Source of the DNA: Lepeophtheirus salmonis
Taxonomy: Eukaryota > Arthropoda > Copepoda > Siphonostomatoida > Caligidae
Direction: 5' to 3'
Assembly (NCBI RefSeq): GCF_016086655.4
Contig: NC_052132.2
Location: 4,342,805 to 4,406,804, forward strand
DNA length: 64,000 bases
In this document: one piece after another, positions 11,820 to 23,184 of the stretch
Numbering within the stretch: position 1 is the first letter of the stretch
Layout of the letters: every line of letters begins with the position of its first letter
The notes under the pieces: model-generated
The model's database searches: none
Seen by the model: the letters and a program-made list of their open reading frames with translations, nothing else
What the model was told of the DNA's origin: nothing
Made by a program: the position numbers and the translations under genes

Positions 11820-12727
11820 ATGTGGTGCACTATTCGATTCGTCCAAAAATTTAGGAAATATGACAAGCAGGATGGTAAGGACCAACGTACGATGATTTCT
11901 TAGAAGGTTTACAGCCTGGAAGCACACAAAATTGTCCAGAGTCCTGCTTTGCAGAGAAAAATAAACAAAAAATTGTGAAAAATCCAGGCAAATCGATGAA
12001 TGCAATCTCTAACAGCATCATGTTATCAATGAAGACCTACACTACTACAGCTATGTACGTCGTAAAAAACAGACTCTAATCCCGTCCAACTGGCAGAAAA
12101 AGGACTCCCAGAACCAATCACTTAATCAAGTTAAAACAGAAGCCTCATGCGAAAGATCTTGTCTGGTTCTTCTCAGATGAGAAGAAGTTACGTCAAACCC
12201 AGAAGTATAACATGATTAAAAAATAGATGGTTGCAAAAAGTCCCTAGGATCATGAAAGCCAAGTATCTACAACAGGTTATGGCTCTTGGCGTTGTTAGCA
12301 ACGAGGTTCACATCATGCCACCCTTCATCTTCAAGTAGGGCCTGAGGTTAACGCCAAGGTATACATCAGTGTTCTGCACACAAAAATCTTTACTTAGATC
12401 TGCAGCATCATAAAAAGCCAACCATGAATGCGGCACCAAGACGGAGAAAACTGTCACACCAGCAAATGAATATTCGATTTTCTGGATTCTGAGAATGGGA
12501 TGTACGTCGCCGATTTCTTGTCCTCTTAACTCATCAGAATTGAACCCTTCAGACTATTTATCTGGAGTAATGTAGAACTGGTTTCTGATGAAATTCCCGA
12601 CAGCATCACACTATCCCTGAGCACTGGGATAAGGAGGGAATGCTGCAGAACGGTCAAGAAGGAAGTGGGACGTTTCTGGAGACGTTGTGAACTTCTGGTC
12701 CAAACTAACGGGGATTTTATTGATTAA
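11820..12727 (+). pseudogene. mariner (maT-like) transposase pseudogene
   Basis: Broken DDE transposase. Traces of the N-terminal HTH are at about 11827-11880 (IRFVQKFRKYDKQDGKDQRT). Then KINKKIVKNPGKSMNAISNS (second HTH) at 11955-12015 and, one frame over, NEDLHYYSYVRRK. The catalytic core is at 12120-12230: KDLVWFFSDEKKLRQTQKYN (first Asp), then MALGVVSNEVHIMPPFIF at 12278-12335. The second Asp is in QDGENCHTSK (about 12440) and the third in ELNPSDY (about 12550), 36-37 residues apart by my count. The tail GRFWRRCELLVQTNGDFID ends at TAA 12725-12727, the expected length for the family. All three catalytic acids survive, but several stops and frameshifts do not. Terminal repeats were not identified with confidence. 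Confidence 0.85.
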
Positions 12728-12835
12728 ATATCCAATTTATGTTATGTTGTGTTTGATTTTTGTGAAATTAAAAAAAAAATCCGTGTAGGAATAAAGTCAC
12801 AACAGTGTTTTTCTCGGCTTGCCAACGTTTAGATC

Positions 12836-13958
12836 AGTGGTCGGCGAATAGGGGTAAATGACCCCAAACAGGATAATTTCGGAAATTTTGTAGGTAATGG
12901 GAGTGGATGTTACTTCATTGTCATAAAGCAGGACTTTAGTGTTAAATGAAATGAACATTCATCATGCCACTACAGGGGGGGTCTCCAGAGGTGAAGAGGG
13001 CTAGAAAAATTACTTATGTAAAAAAAATTATCTTGAGAAAATTATTTTTTACCCGAGCCCTGGTTTGGATGAACCACCCTTAATAAATTAAATTAAAAAC
13101 TGATATGAAATGCCTTGAATTACATCATTGATAATTACTAGGATCAAAAAGATAAATTAAGAGTAACACAGAATAAGAAAAGGAAGAAAAAGGCTTCTCC
13201 GGCAACGCTTGAGTTTTCAAATGTTAAGTAATTTAGAAACTTTTGATCTCGTTGATTTTATTTTTATTGGAAATAAATACGGATGATATGATCGGTAAAT
13301 TCTATGTACTAGTACATTCTACAATTACTTGACTTTCCTTTAAAACATATGAATCCCATTTGAGTCAAGGATTCTTTACTTTTAATATACCTTTCAACAT
13401 CCCAGTTTGTAAATAGCATTTCAAGTACTATAACAAAAAGTTTATATAATCATAACTTCTTCATTTTGAATGCTCATATTATAAAATATGTTGATTGCTA
13501 CTTATGTATGTCTTATCTTTATTAAAGAGAAACTTACACGATAATATGATGTAATAAAAATACATTATATCTGAAAACGAATTATCCATCTCTTTCAACA
13601 TTACTTAGATTTGTTCATGAGGATTCTCCATAATAATGATTCCTTTTAGATACTTACCAATTTACAGGGTACATACACAAAATATATGGTCTCAAAACCT
13701 AAACTTTAGGAACTTATGACTATTTATTGAATATGTATATCCATAGTTAAACAAACATACATAGGCAACGAGATGCGCAAAGGATTGAGCAAAGGTATCG
13801 GCGAAAAAAGGGTTATGATATGATGATATATTTGTTTTTCTAACATTAATAATTATTATCGACGTTTCCAACTAAAGAAATGAAATTCCCCTCTGATTGA
13901 CTCTGACGGTGTTTATTAAAGTTAGCTTCTTTCCTTTAGCTGATGTTGAAATTATAAT
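12836..13958. other. stretch without recognised genes
   Basis: Starts with a less AT-rich block (12836-13080, cagtggtcggcgaatagggg onward) that could be a hAT-type end, but no matching inverted end was found. The rest is AT-rich and unrecognised. Confidence 0.4.
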
Positions 13959-13960
13959 AG

Positions 13961-14185
13961 CAGCTCGTCAATTGAAATCTGAACACTTACTAATTAAATA
14001 ACACTATCCAACAAAATCACACTTTTTTTATGCACAAGAACAGCATATGCTCAACTTAGTACAGTTTGATCCCCTGATTCCAAATATAGCCTTATTTTTT
14101 CTCTCATAGCCTCGTGACCTTCAGAAAAAGGCCATACAATTTTAGTTATTTTTGGCTATTTTTAAGGTTCAAAGATGTTTTAAGC
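13961..14185 (+). repeat. dispersed repeat family F copy with mariner-like end
   Basis: 13994-14175 matches 56207-56375 (cactatccaacaaaatcac, ctgattccaaatatagcctt, gcctcgtgaccttcagaaaa). Its left edge, cagctcgtcaattgaaatct then gaacac, follows a TA-containing site and shares attgaaatctgaacac with 32634-32649. This suggests the family is a mariner-type MITE or a transposon end. Confidence 0.5.
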
Positions 14186-14344
14186 CCTCGGTGTTGAAGA
14201 TAGGGATAAATATTGTTAACATATTTTAAAGGCGAATGTAAAAAATTTTTAAAGCAATTTTTAAAATGTCTGCATCATACTTTTAAATCGTATTGTCTTT
14301 GTTAAAATTTGGAAAATAGGGGCTTCTTATTCAGAGGCACATAG

Positions 14345-15040
14345 CTTCAAGACGAATAAATTCAAAATGTTTAAAAGTATCTCCTTGGATAGTTGAAAGT
14401 ATGAACTTTGATTTAAAAAAAAAAGTATTTCCTAAAACGCTCTATATCGTTGTCAATTTGAAATAAAACCACGACAATATTTCAAGGAAAAAGCTAATTT
14501 TTGAATTGATCTCATAATAAAAGTGCATAAGTATTCGTATGCCCAACTAGAAGAGATATAAACATTACAAAGGAGAAGAAATGAGATAGAAACAAAGAGA
14601 GAGAGAGAAAAAAAAGAGAAAAATAATATATATATTATACAATTTATTATCAAAATAAGCCTCATGTCTCAAACTATATAAATAAATTATTTCAAGCTTC
14701 ATGGACACAATATGTCTAATATCATACCCATAGTGAGTGAGGGATTCCAAAGAACGGACATTCAAGGGAGTCCTCCGAGCAAATACTTTTTCTTCTTCTC
14801 GGTCTTGGTTTCTATCTCTTCTAGCTGGGGCATACGAATACTTATTCACTTTTATTATGAGATCAATTCAAAAATAAGTTTTTTCCTTGAAATATTGTCG
14901 TGGACTTATTTTAAAATTGAAACGATATAGAGCGTTTTTAGAAAGGCTCTTTTTTTTACGTTGAAGTTCATACTTTTAGCTATTCCATGCAATATTTTTA
15001 AATATTTTTTGCAATTTGATTGTTCAGCCTGTACATTAAT
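14345..15040. repeat. long imperfect inverted repeat
   Basis: The left arm (about 14345-14590) is repeated as its reverse complement in the right arm (about 14790-15040). Matching landmarks are gctctatatcgtt, cacgacaatatttcaagg, gaattgatctcataataaaa and gtattcgtatgccc. The arms differ at many single bases and small gaps. The spacer (about 14590-14790) holds a GA-rich run and tatatatatta. A transcript through it would fold into a hairpin of roughly 240 base pairs. It may be a foldback-type transposon or two inverted copies of one repeat. The short open frames inside it are products of the repeat and I do not call them genes. Confidence 0.75.
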
Positions 15041-15535
15041 GATTTTCTTGTCAGAGACACTTTTTCACAGTTTCTTAAGATACATCAGGAGTTTTTTTGC
15101 GACTGATAAAAAATTCTGCAAAGTTGTTGTGAGTAGATATTTAGAAGATATTACAAATGATTTTAGACCAAGATCTTCATGGTCTGATTCTGTTCTCGAT
15201 CACGTTAAGATCAGTGGCATATCGTATCGGTCTGATCTATGACCATTATAAATTTTGACCTCTAAGATACTGATGATGTCTTTATTTCGCTTCCTTTTGT
15301 GCCTCCACTTCATTGGAACCTCAGATTTCGTACAACAGTATTTTTGGGATATCGTATGTGCCGAACAGAGTGGATACATAGACAACATTCTTGGCAAACT
15401 AATTTTTGACAAAATGCACGTCAATTTTTTTTTGATTGTTTGTCTTTTTCCTTTCTGGTCTCATTTTTCTCCAGATCTTAATCAAAGAACTTCCGAAAAC
15501 GAAGCTTTATTGTGTATAAATAAATAAATATAAAA
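15041..15535 (+). other. open frames of unknown nature
   Basis: The right arm of the inverted repeat runs into two consecutive open frames (14961-15242 and 15255-15527, 93 and 90 codons) with some non-random-looking residues (FATDKKFCKVVVSRYLEDI; GTSDFVQQYFWDIVCAEQSG). I recognise no domain, and the first begins inside the repeat arm. It may be a decayed transposon frame or chance. Confidence 0.2.
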
Positions 15536-15604
15536 GAGATTTACCAAATAATAGGTGGGAGTAAAAAGTTTTTATCTTTGACCCACGCTCAAACAATACT
15601 AAGA

Positions 15605-16100
15605 CAAACAATCAAAAAACTGTCAGATAATTGTTAAACACGAACTTTTATCTTTGTAACACCACATAACATAAATCAATGGCAGTTATAATACGCGCGA
15701 TACACATCATCAAAGCCATTTATTGCAAAAATAATGAATTTCTTCTTACTACACCGATTAATATAAATTGATATTTCATTAACTCAGAGGTAATTTATAT
15801 GAGCCATTTACTTTATAATTTGTAGATAGACCACTAACTTTAATATTATGATAAATGGGACTACAATACAACTTAAATTATATATTGTTTATAAAGCAGG
15901 GAACACGAGGGCTGGTTTTACAGTGCCCAGACGCATAGGCAAGGTTATTTAACAATCAAAAAACTGTCTAACACAGACATCTTATGTTTCTAACGCCATA
16001 TAGCGTAAATTCATCCCAGTAATACGAAGCAAGATAAACATTATTAAAGCTATGTTTTAGAAAAATAATGAACAATTTAACTAGACATTTTGCGTTTCGC
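15605..16100. repeat. diverged direct repeat, about 345-bp period
   Basis: Two copies start with caatcaaaaaactgtc at 15608 and 15954. Both continue with related blocks: a four-letter shift of acacgaacttttatctttgt against acacagacatcttatgtttc, then cacataacataaat against catatagcgtaaat, then aaaaataatgaa. The copies are clearly homologous but old. Confidence 0.6.
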
Positions 16101-16618
16101 ACTCTGTACATATAAGTGAGTTTATATCTACCACTGACTCTATTACCTATTAGATTATGTAAACATAACTTTTGCCTCACGACAAACGATAATGATAGGA
16201 TATAAAAAAGATTGAAGAAAGAACGAAAAGTATATGATTTTTTCTCATGGAAATAAAAAATGATATCTCTGAGGGAATTTAAAATTTCTCATAATCATAA
16301 TTTTTATTGTGATTTGCGTATGGTCACAAGTACATAACTTAAAAATGTAGAAGGGGGCAGGTTTTTTAATGATAATAAAGAACCATAATGATATTCATGA
16401 AGACCCTCAAGGTATAAAAATTTATACCTACACATACCTTTATCGTGCTCATTTATTATTTTTTGCTTTAATATGTATGTATATTAGACTGGTTCTAAAA
16501 ATGTGTTGTTGCTTTTTTTTTCTAAATGTTGGGGGGACAAGTACAAAAATGGTGGTCTTTTTAAGTAAAAAATGAAGAAATATAAAGTTTGAGTCATATC
16601 GATCAATTTTGTGTACAG

Positions 16619-16692
16619 GCACTTAGCTGAAAACCTTATTGCCGAAAGCCACTTTGCAGAAATCCATTTTGCCGAATGGATACATTGCCAAG
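16619..16692 (+). repeat. short minisatellite-like array, about 18-bp unit
   Basis: Four units of the type (cc)attttgccgaa(tgg): cttagctgaaa, cttattgccgaaa, ctttgcagaaa, cattttgccgaatgg, with a final cattgccaa. Because the period is a multiple of three it translates as a repeated AENL/AESHF/AEIHF peptide, which I regard as incidental. Confidence 0.55.
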
Positions 16693-16749
16693 GCCTGAAA
16701 AAATTGATGATGATTCATGCTGCAATAAAATATAATTATGGTGTTGTCT

Positions 16750-16965
16750 CAGTCCTTATTTATTCGGTCCAGTCCGGTAGTATGACCGGTCCTATGAGTA
16801 CTTGTACCGGTCATTCAGAATATCAGTACTAGAACTCATTAAAAAAAATTGAATTAAGGTTGAGTGACGTTATCAAGGACAGAACTTTATCAGTTTTATG
16901 AATGACATGCAGGACTGAACGGGACTGCAGTCTTCAGTACTTTATAAATACCGACCGAACACTAA
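16750..16965. repeat. dispersed repeat family B copy
   Basis: Phrases cagtccttatttattcggtc, cagtccggtagtatgaccgg and aggactgaacgggactgcag are characteristic of family B. Borders unclear. Confidence 0.45.
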
Positions 16966-17181
16966 TTATGATTCGCATTCTTATTATACAAATTTTGAAA
17001 GATGAAATGCTTAATTACACAGAACAACAAAATTAAACTCTTATTTCTCATTACAAATTTCATAGTATTTTTCTAAACACATTTTTTGCGCTGATTTCAT
17101 TTTTTTTTTTTTTTTGTAGAATGTAGAGTTTTTGAAATACAGTGGTTTGAAATTTTATCAATTTTTGTAAACAATGTCGCG

Positions 17182-18141
17182 ATGGAGGCAAGAAGAGCCA
17201 TCGTAGACAATTTAATCCGTGTCGGGAGGACTACCTCGGACATTATGAAACGTCAGCAAGGCCAGAGTCGGTAGGATCTGAAATTGTTTGGATGATGGGG
17301 AAACCTTAAGGGCAACATCAAGAGTAGAAGAACCACCAAAGTGAAGCCTGAATACATCATGAAGGCCTTAAAGGTAAACCTAATGATGAAGATGTCAGAG
17401 TACTTCTAGAAGAAGAAGGTACGTTGGTCTACTATGGGCAAGGCCATCTGAAAGACTGGAGGAAGGTCACTTAGAAGAATTGAGAGGCCACTCCGGTCCC
17501 AACATCAAAAGAACTCCGTCTTCAGTGATGTCAACAACTCTTGAATGATCTGAAGTACAACAGCAACCGGGTAATTTTTTTTCTTTGATGAACAGGCAAA
17601 ATGATTCGGGGTATGCTTTGATAAGGATGACAACAGCTTCAGGACAGTCACCAAGAACAAACATCTGGCCTCTGCGATGATGCTGGGGGTTCTTGTATCA
17701 ATTGGAGAAAAAATACCTCCAATTTGGTTTACTGATGTATACTGGTGACCCACAGCCGAACACTTGGCGTTGAAAATGTGGTCCAATACAACACCAAGAC
17801 AATGAAGAAGTTCAAAAAGGCCACGTACGTATTTCAGCAAGACGGGGTTCCATCCATACTGCTAATATTGTACAAGAGTAGATCAGTAGTGACATGAACT
17901 TCGGGTCCAATAACCTTTGGACCCCTCAGAGCCCAAATCTGAATCCACTGGATTACTCCATTTGTTGACAAATTCAGAAGACGGCCTGCAAAGTCCGTCA
18001 TCCGAATATTGATGCCGTGAAAATCTTCGTTAAACTGCAATGGTGGATCATGAAAAAGGACTACCTTGACAATGTTTGCAAGGGGTTCCAGAGGTGGTTT
18101 GAGGCTTTCATTGAGACTGATAGTTACCAGATTAATAATTA
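17182..18141 (+). pseudogene. maT-like mariner transposase pseudogene, copy 1
   Basis: Starts MEARRAIVDNLIRVGRTTSD (first HTH) at ATG 17182. There are many frameshifts and stops after that. The first catalytic Asp is in FFFDEQAK (about 17583), after which a deletion removes the residues expected to follow (present in the related copy at 26.5 kb). Then VTKNKHLASAMMLGVLVS and GEKIPPIWF at 17655-17730. ATYVFQQDG (about 17825-17850) carries the second Asp, and LWTPQSPNLNPLDY (about 17915-17955) the third, 36 residues away in this copy. The tail FQRWFEAFIETDSYQINN ends at TAA 18139. The nearby 3' end (18266) is an intact terminal repeat. All three acids remain, but the gene is dead. Confidence 0.87.
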
Positions 18142-18235
18142 ATGTGGATTGTTATAGTAAAATATATAATAAAATAAAAAATTTCTATGTACAACATCAT
18201 CCTGATCAATTATAAATACTTTAATGACTACTTAA

Positions 18236-18266
18236 AGGCAGGTTTCAGTACTTTTTCTACACCCGG
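18236..18266. repeat. 3' terminal inverted repeat of the 17.2-kb mariner
   Basis: Read inward from the TA at 18267-18268: ccgggtgtagaaaaagtact. It matches the 5' terminal repeat of the related copy at 26377 (ccaggtgtagaaaaagtaat). The 5' partner of this copy was not found. Confidence 0.7.
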
Positions 18267-18514
18267 TACATGTGAAAAGAATATATTTATTAAGACTAAG
18301 ATCAAAAACCCGACCACACATTGGAGGTATTTATACTCCTACAGCAGTTCCTGATTACTAGTTAGGCATGAAAATTGATATCATCAATTATCCTTATTTT
18401 TGAACATGTCATAAATTTTAGAAATCGAACTTCTTCATTTTCTTCTTGGATTACTCCGAGTGAAATATATCTGTTTATGAAAAAGTCTGAGCTCTGGGAT
18501 TCTTCCATATAGAT

Positions 18515-19255
18515 ATTGCATTTTGCATTTATATTTTTCCATTTACTCAGTTGTGCAAGAAATTACTACTCTTTATCATTGACTCTTTCGCATGATGTGT
18601 GTATGTTTCGTACTTTAGGCTTCTTTGTGTCGCTTGCACCAGACTTTGTAGAAGGAACCACGTGTCATCCGTTTAATGAAACTTTTAGGCACTCCAACCA
18701 ACTTTCGGTTTTGATTCTTAGTTCCTATTTTTGCTAAGTATGTATATGCAAATTAATTTCCTGTCATATCATTATGACCATTGCATCATTCAAGGTATAT
18801 ATTTTGCTCATTTTTAGCTTCTGTTCTATATTTGTTTGCACTTTCTGTCTTCATCACTTGTAATACAGGGATTGAGAATAGCAGCAATTACTGATTGCTA
18901 ATATGATCGAATCAAACCTTTCTTAATGGTTTCCCTTGTTTGAGAATATCTTCCACTGATTTTGCGATGGCGAATACTTCTGCTTGAAAGACGCCTTGTT
19001 GTCAATGAGGTCGATAATTGGTGAATGGATGGCTATACCTCGAGTGATAGACATCCAGTACCTATATTTTCTTAGTTCATCTTTGAATCCATTTGTGTAT
19101 ATGACTCTCTCAGGGTTGTCAATCTGACAGTTGTCCATCCAGATAAAATTGTCATTTTGTTGATTCAATTTAGGTTGATCAAGTGTATTATCAGATGAGA
19201 AACGATTCCAACGACGCCTCAGAAGGTTAACAATCCCATCCCAGCTGGTCATAGG
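18515..19255 (-). pseudogene. non-LTR retrotransposon RNase H domain remnant
   Basis: Read leftward, this is the RNase H domain that ends the ORF2 protein of many LINE-type elements. RNase H removes RNA from the RNA:DNA hybrid made in reverse transcription. The first open stretch (19252-18923) holds NPERVIYTNGFKDE, where families have YTDGSK, so the first catalytic Asp has become Asn. After a frameshift, FQAEVFAIAKSVEDILKQGK at about 18990-18925 carries the conserved Glu. QSVIAAILNPCITSDED (about 18900-18850) is the third block, with its Asp lost to a small deletion. GHNDMTGN at about 18785-18757 and a degraded ADELAKIGT (about 18745) are the last conserved block. A tail (VPKSFIKRMTRGSFYKVW) runs to about 18600. 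No reverse transcriptase is seen upstream, so only this end was inserted or kept, typical of LINE decay. Confidence 0.78.
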
Positions 19256-19369
19256 AAATGATTTGTTCTACATCCGTTGTTTGTGCCTGTATATAGAGGT
19301 CAAAGCGTAAAATCAGGCCAATATAAGTATGTAACATCAAATAAAGGGTCTAAATAATCGGGTATCTCA

Positions 19370-19525
19370 ACTCATCGCGAAAATTTGAATACAAAGCTCG
19401 TAATCGACTCAAATATGTTCATGAAATATTAGGCTGTATAAAGTATGCACATGAAGTTAAAAAAAAAATTGGGATTTTTCTTTTTTTGATTTTTGTCCAA
19501 GATTGTTTTTATCTTGACATACCCA
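19370..19525. repeat. dispersed repeat family G copy
   Basis: Matches 46862-47015 in the same orientation: aatttgaatacaaagctcgt, gactcaaatat, atgaaatatt, then a t-rich block and gttcaagat/gtccaagat plus tttttatcttgac. Unclassified. Confidence 0.55.
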
Positions 19526-19529
19526 ATTT

Positions 19530-21840
19530 CTTCCTGTTTTTACCAAGGATAACATTTTTGGGGTATATTCTTCCAACATTTCCAGAAAAATAATATTTAA
19601 TAACCAGTTTAATTTTAAGGTAGTCCTACATAAAGAGACTCTATGGTAAGAGACGACCCAGTTTAAATAATAATGGTATTTAAATTATGCTCACTCATTC
19701 ACCCAATCTCGATAAACAATGACTAGTGATGGGATTTTTGAAGACCGCGAGGGAAAAAAAACTGTTAAATTTCTCTAAAAAAATCCCAGCCCTAGCTTTG
19801 ATGCGAGCCAATAGATGAATATTAAACCTATAAGAACTCTAAGTGATAATTTTTTCCGTCAACGTATATGATTGTTGCCACTTTATTTAGAGTATTTTGA
19901 GTAACAACCTTATATTTTCAATTTTTATTCTTATCTTTATCACTAATAGTCAAAAATTATGCTAATTGTTGTATTCAGTTAAATGTAGTTAAACATTATT
20001 AAATAATATTTTTCGGGATTTCCCAGGAATTTCATATAAGAGTAAAACCTTTGCAAAAACAATATCTATAGATACTTGAAGCCTTCTATGTATATTAAGG
20101 TGTTTTTTATTTTTTTTAATGTCCGGTTCGCCGGGCGAAATCCGTTCATTTTGATACAAAATACAATTGGCAAAGTTTGATCAAAATCGAACAATTTTTA
20201 GAGGTTGCTCAAAGTTCTGAAAATGGTTGACTATGTAGCTTTTTTAGTTTTGTAATTTTTTCAATAGGACTAAATTTACTCTAAAAAGTAATAATTTTAA
20301 TAATTACAATCCAAAACAGTTGAAGATAAAACTAATACTTATAAATTGTATTGCGCGCAATGTTTTTATATTTTCTCTTTTCTTTTTTAACAATAAACAT
20401 AAATATTTTTCGTACAATATTTTCATTTTACATAAAATAGTTTAAATCTTAGAGCGACAGCTAGTGATTTTGATTAAAAAATAGAATTTTTAAATTGTAT
20501 GTCAATTTGAGCTATGTGTAGAGGTACGTCATTAAAAATTGATAATTTATTAAAAAAAAAGATTTTATACTCAATTATTATCAATAACTTTTTGTTTTAT
20601 TTTGTGCAATACATATTTTATTAGTTTAATACTTTTTTAACATACGATAACTTATATCATAAAAATGGTAACTTCTACTCAATGAACTATAATTATACAA
20701 TGTACGTACGATGAACATATTTATAAATGTTCTGAGTTATACGTCTGAAATAATAAATAAGCCTAGATAAATATTTTGTTTTGAGTCTGGGTACATATTC
20801 TGATGCTTTTCAACGACTTGTAGTAAGAATTGAAGGTAAGATTTGTCAGTTATTAACAATCCACTGTGTTATTTAATGAGTGGCCCTCCTTATTTTGCTG
20901 CTTTTTCTCACAACAAAACTAATATTCCTTAGAGTATATTAAAAATCTTCAAAAAATTTAAAAATAAAAAAGTTGTATCGTGAACCGTTTTCACGATAAT
21001 GGGAAAAAAGTCATTTTTTTTTTTTTACAATAGGAAATTTTCTAAACAGTACGGTCGTTGAGATATACTGTTCAATATTCTCCAAACATTACCCATTATA
21101 TTTTTTTATCAAAAGGAACGGGTTTTAACCCGACGGCCCGGACATTGCAACAAAATAAAACGTAAGAATCACCACCTATGTATATATATTGTATAACATA
21201 AAAAAAGTGTATGGAAAAGTCTTTGAAGTCCTTAAGGATAAAATTAAGTTCATTTATCTTCTCACGAAAACATCCTTTTAACAAATTAAAGTTACAATTT
21301 CCTCATTTCAAAAGAATAACACATTATACATTTACTTTATCTAACAATATGAAAATGGAATTGTATTCTAAATTTCATAATCATTTATCCCAAATAAGGC
21401 TCAATATTCCATGAACATTTTCCGACAACTATAGGCATTATATTGAAATTTACAGGATGACTTATGATAGCTCATAGTCTTACCTATAGCTTAAAAAATT
21501 TATTTTACATTGAATGAAGAGGAAATATTACTGTATTTAAAAACTCAATCTAAAAATGCCGAAAATTCATAAATTAGGACAAGTTTCAAATTAGAGTTTT
21601 TAATCTCTGTCGTTATTCGAATCATGTTTCTTAATTTCGGACAGCATGAAATAAAAAAAATAATACAAGAGAAAAATATACAAAAGAGTGCAAAAGGTGT
21701 TTTGAATATTTACTTCTTTTGGATGGATAAAATTCAAAATATAACGCACCTACTCTTGTACGCAGGGGAATACCTGATTATTTGGCAGTAATTGATATGA
21801 AGGATAGATTAGAAAAGGAAAAATAATAATCTTCTTTCTT
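19530..21840. other. AT-rich stretch without recognised genes
   Basis: Contains one small GC-rich palindrome-like patch (gtccggttcgccgggcgaaa, 20121-20140), followed by a phrase distantly like family D (gtttgatcaaaatcgaaca). Nothing else recognised. Confidence 0.45.
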
Positions 21841-21843
21841 TAG

Positions 21844-22171
21844 TCGTATTAATATGATTTATAAAGGATCATATCTGTGTTTTCAAGACAATCTCGGAAT
21901 GAGTATAATGAACCCAGGACTGGAATTTGATGCCATCTATTCCATGGATATATCCAAAGCCGATTGGCTGTTAAATCTCTACTCGGATTCTAACTCTAGA
22001 CAGGTTTTGTATGGATTCTCTCTGAGTCCGAGTCGCTTCACTTCAACTCGTGGAACCTGGGGAAATTATCATTTTTCAAACATGTCGTATAATTATCTGG
22101 TTTTGTCTGCTCCTATCGTCAACTCCAGAAAATTATATCCTCGTTTCCAATACGATGATATATTTCATTGA
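21844..22171 (+). CDS. candidate exon or small gene, unidentified product
   Basis: The best non-transposon open frame in the window. From ATG 21854 it runs 105 codons to TGA 22169-22171, beginning MIYKGSYLCFQDNLGMSIMN and ending LYPRFQYDDIFH. The frame stays open back to 21844. Just before lies a pyrimidine-rich run ending in ttctttctttag, a good-looking splice acceptor, so it may be a 3' terminal exon. Its base composition is visibly less AT-rich than its surroundings, and the residue mix is balanced (G, S, N, D, W), unlike the K/I/F/Y-rich chance frames nearby. No signal peptide, membrane segment or known motif is seen, and I do not recognise the family. Partner exons were not found. It could be part of a host gene or a decayed element. 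Confidence 0.35.
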
Positions 22172-22174
22172 GAC

Positions 22175-22750
22175 TCTTCCATGTCAAAATTGATATTATG
22201 CTCATAATATGTTGGATTTTTTATGAAGAGGAATTGTCTCTTAGCTCTAAATCCTTCATTTACTTCAACAATCAAGAGTTGTCATTTGTATTCTGATTAT
22301 GATGTTGATGTTATAGCATTTTACATTCCTTGGTTTCATTTATCAATAATAATTATTCATTTGTACACCACTTTCTCCTCTAAAACATCTTTGCATTACC
22401 TATCTACAAAATCTAAGTTATTCTCTTTGTTGAGAAACGCTTCATTCACTCACTTGAAAGATTTTTGTTCTACTTATTAATAAGCAAGGAAGTATATAAT
22501 ATCACTTGGGATAAGTGACTCGCGCCTCGATGCCATCATTTTTTAAGAATACAAAACACTTGTCTCCTTCAAGATTAAATAATTAACAACTTACTATTTA
22601 CTGCTCCGTTATTGCTAAATCCAATTTCTCATTGATTCAATTATTAAAGATTACATTTATATTGTCTAATTTATAGTTTTATTAATCAATGAATGTAATA
22701 TTATAATGTACACTTTATATATGAATCAATTTGAGTTCTTAATTGATTGA
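22175..22750. other. AT-rich stretch without recognised genes
   Basis: An 85-codon frame (22223-22480) rich in F, I, L, S and Y is present, but nothing supports it as a gene. Confidence 0.45.
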
Positions 22751-22754
22751 TTGA

Positions 22755-22992
22755 TAATTGATTGGATCGGACTGATTGACTTATCAGTCTTTTTTCCCCA
22801 CCCCTTTCAGTGTGTTTTTATAAGTCCGATCTTTTTTACCATTAAAAGGTCCTAAGGAATCGGTCTTTCAGCCCTACGGTCATAGTTATTTTTTTATTTT
22901 CTTCACTCATGGTTAGGATTAGAGAATATAAGAAATAAGAAAATAATAAATGATAGCTAGAACGTTCTAGCCACACATCTCCTACAGGTATC
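22755..22992 (+). repeat. dispersed repeat family A copy
   Basis: The best copy of the family. Starts about gattggatcggactgattga, with tatcagtcttttttccccac in the middle and aataaatgatagctagaacg at its right end. See 7315 and 32395. Confidence 0.65.
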
Positions 22993-23184
22993 TTGTCTCT
23001 TTCTAAGAGGTTATGAACTATGATGCAACTTTAGCTCCTCAAATGATTATTTAGTACTAATAACGTCATTTCAGCTTTTGTAGTTTCTAAAAAAGACCGT
23101 TAAGAATCGATCCTTGGACTGACAAACTTTATTAGGATTTTTTTTTAGGAAACATCTAAAAGATAGCAGGGGCATCAAACATGC

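Noticed and set aside
12836..13075. Possible hAT element starting cagtggtcggcgaa
   Set aside because: The candidate right end (ggtttggatgaaccaccc) does not match as an inverted repeat.
14565..14849. 94-codon frame beginning MNKYSYAPARRDRNQDREEE, minus strand
   Set aside because: Lies across the arm and spacer of the long inverted repeat; its basic/acidic run comes from a GA-rich tract.
17505..17840. 111-codon antisense frame inside the 17.2-kb transposase
   Set aside because: Shadow of the transposase on the other strand; the related copy at 26934-27239 gives a similar shadow frame, as expected for homologous DNA.
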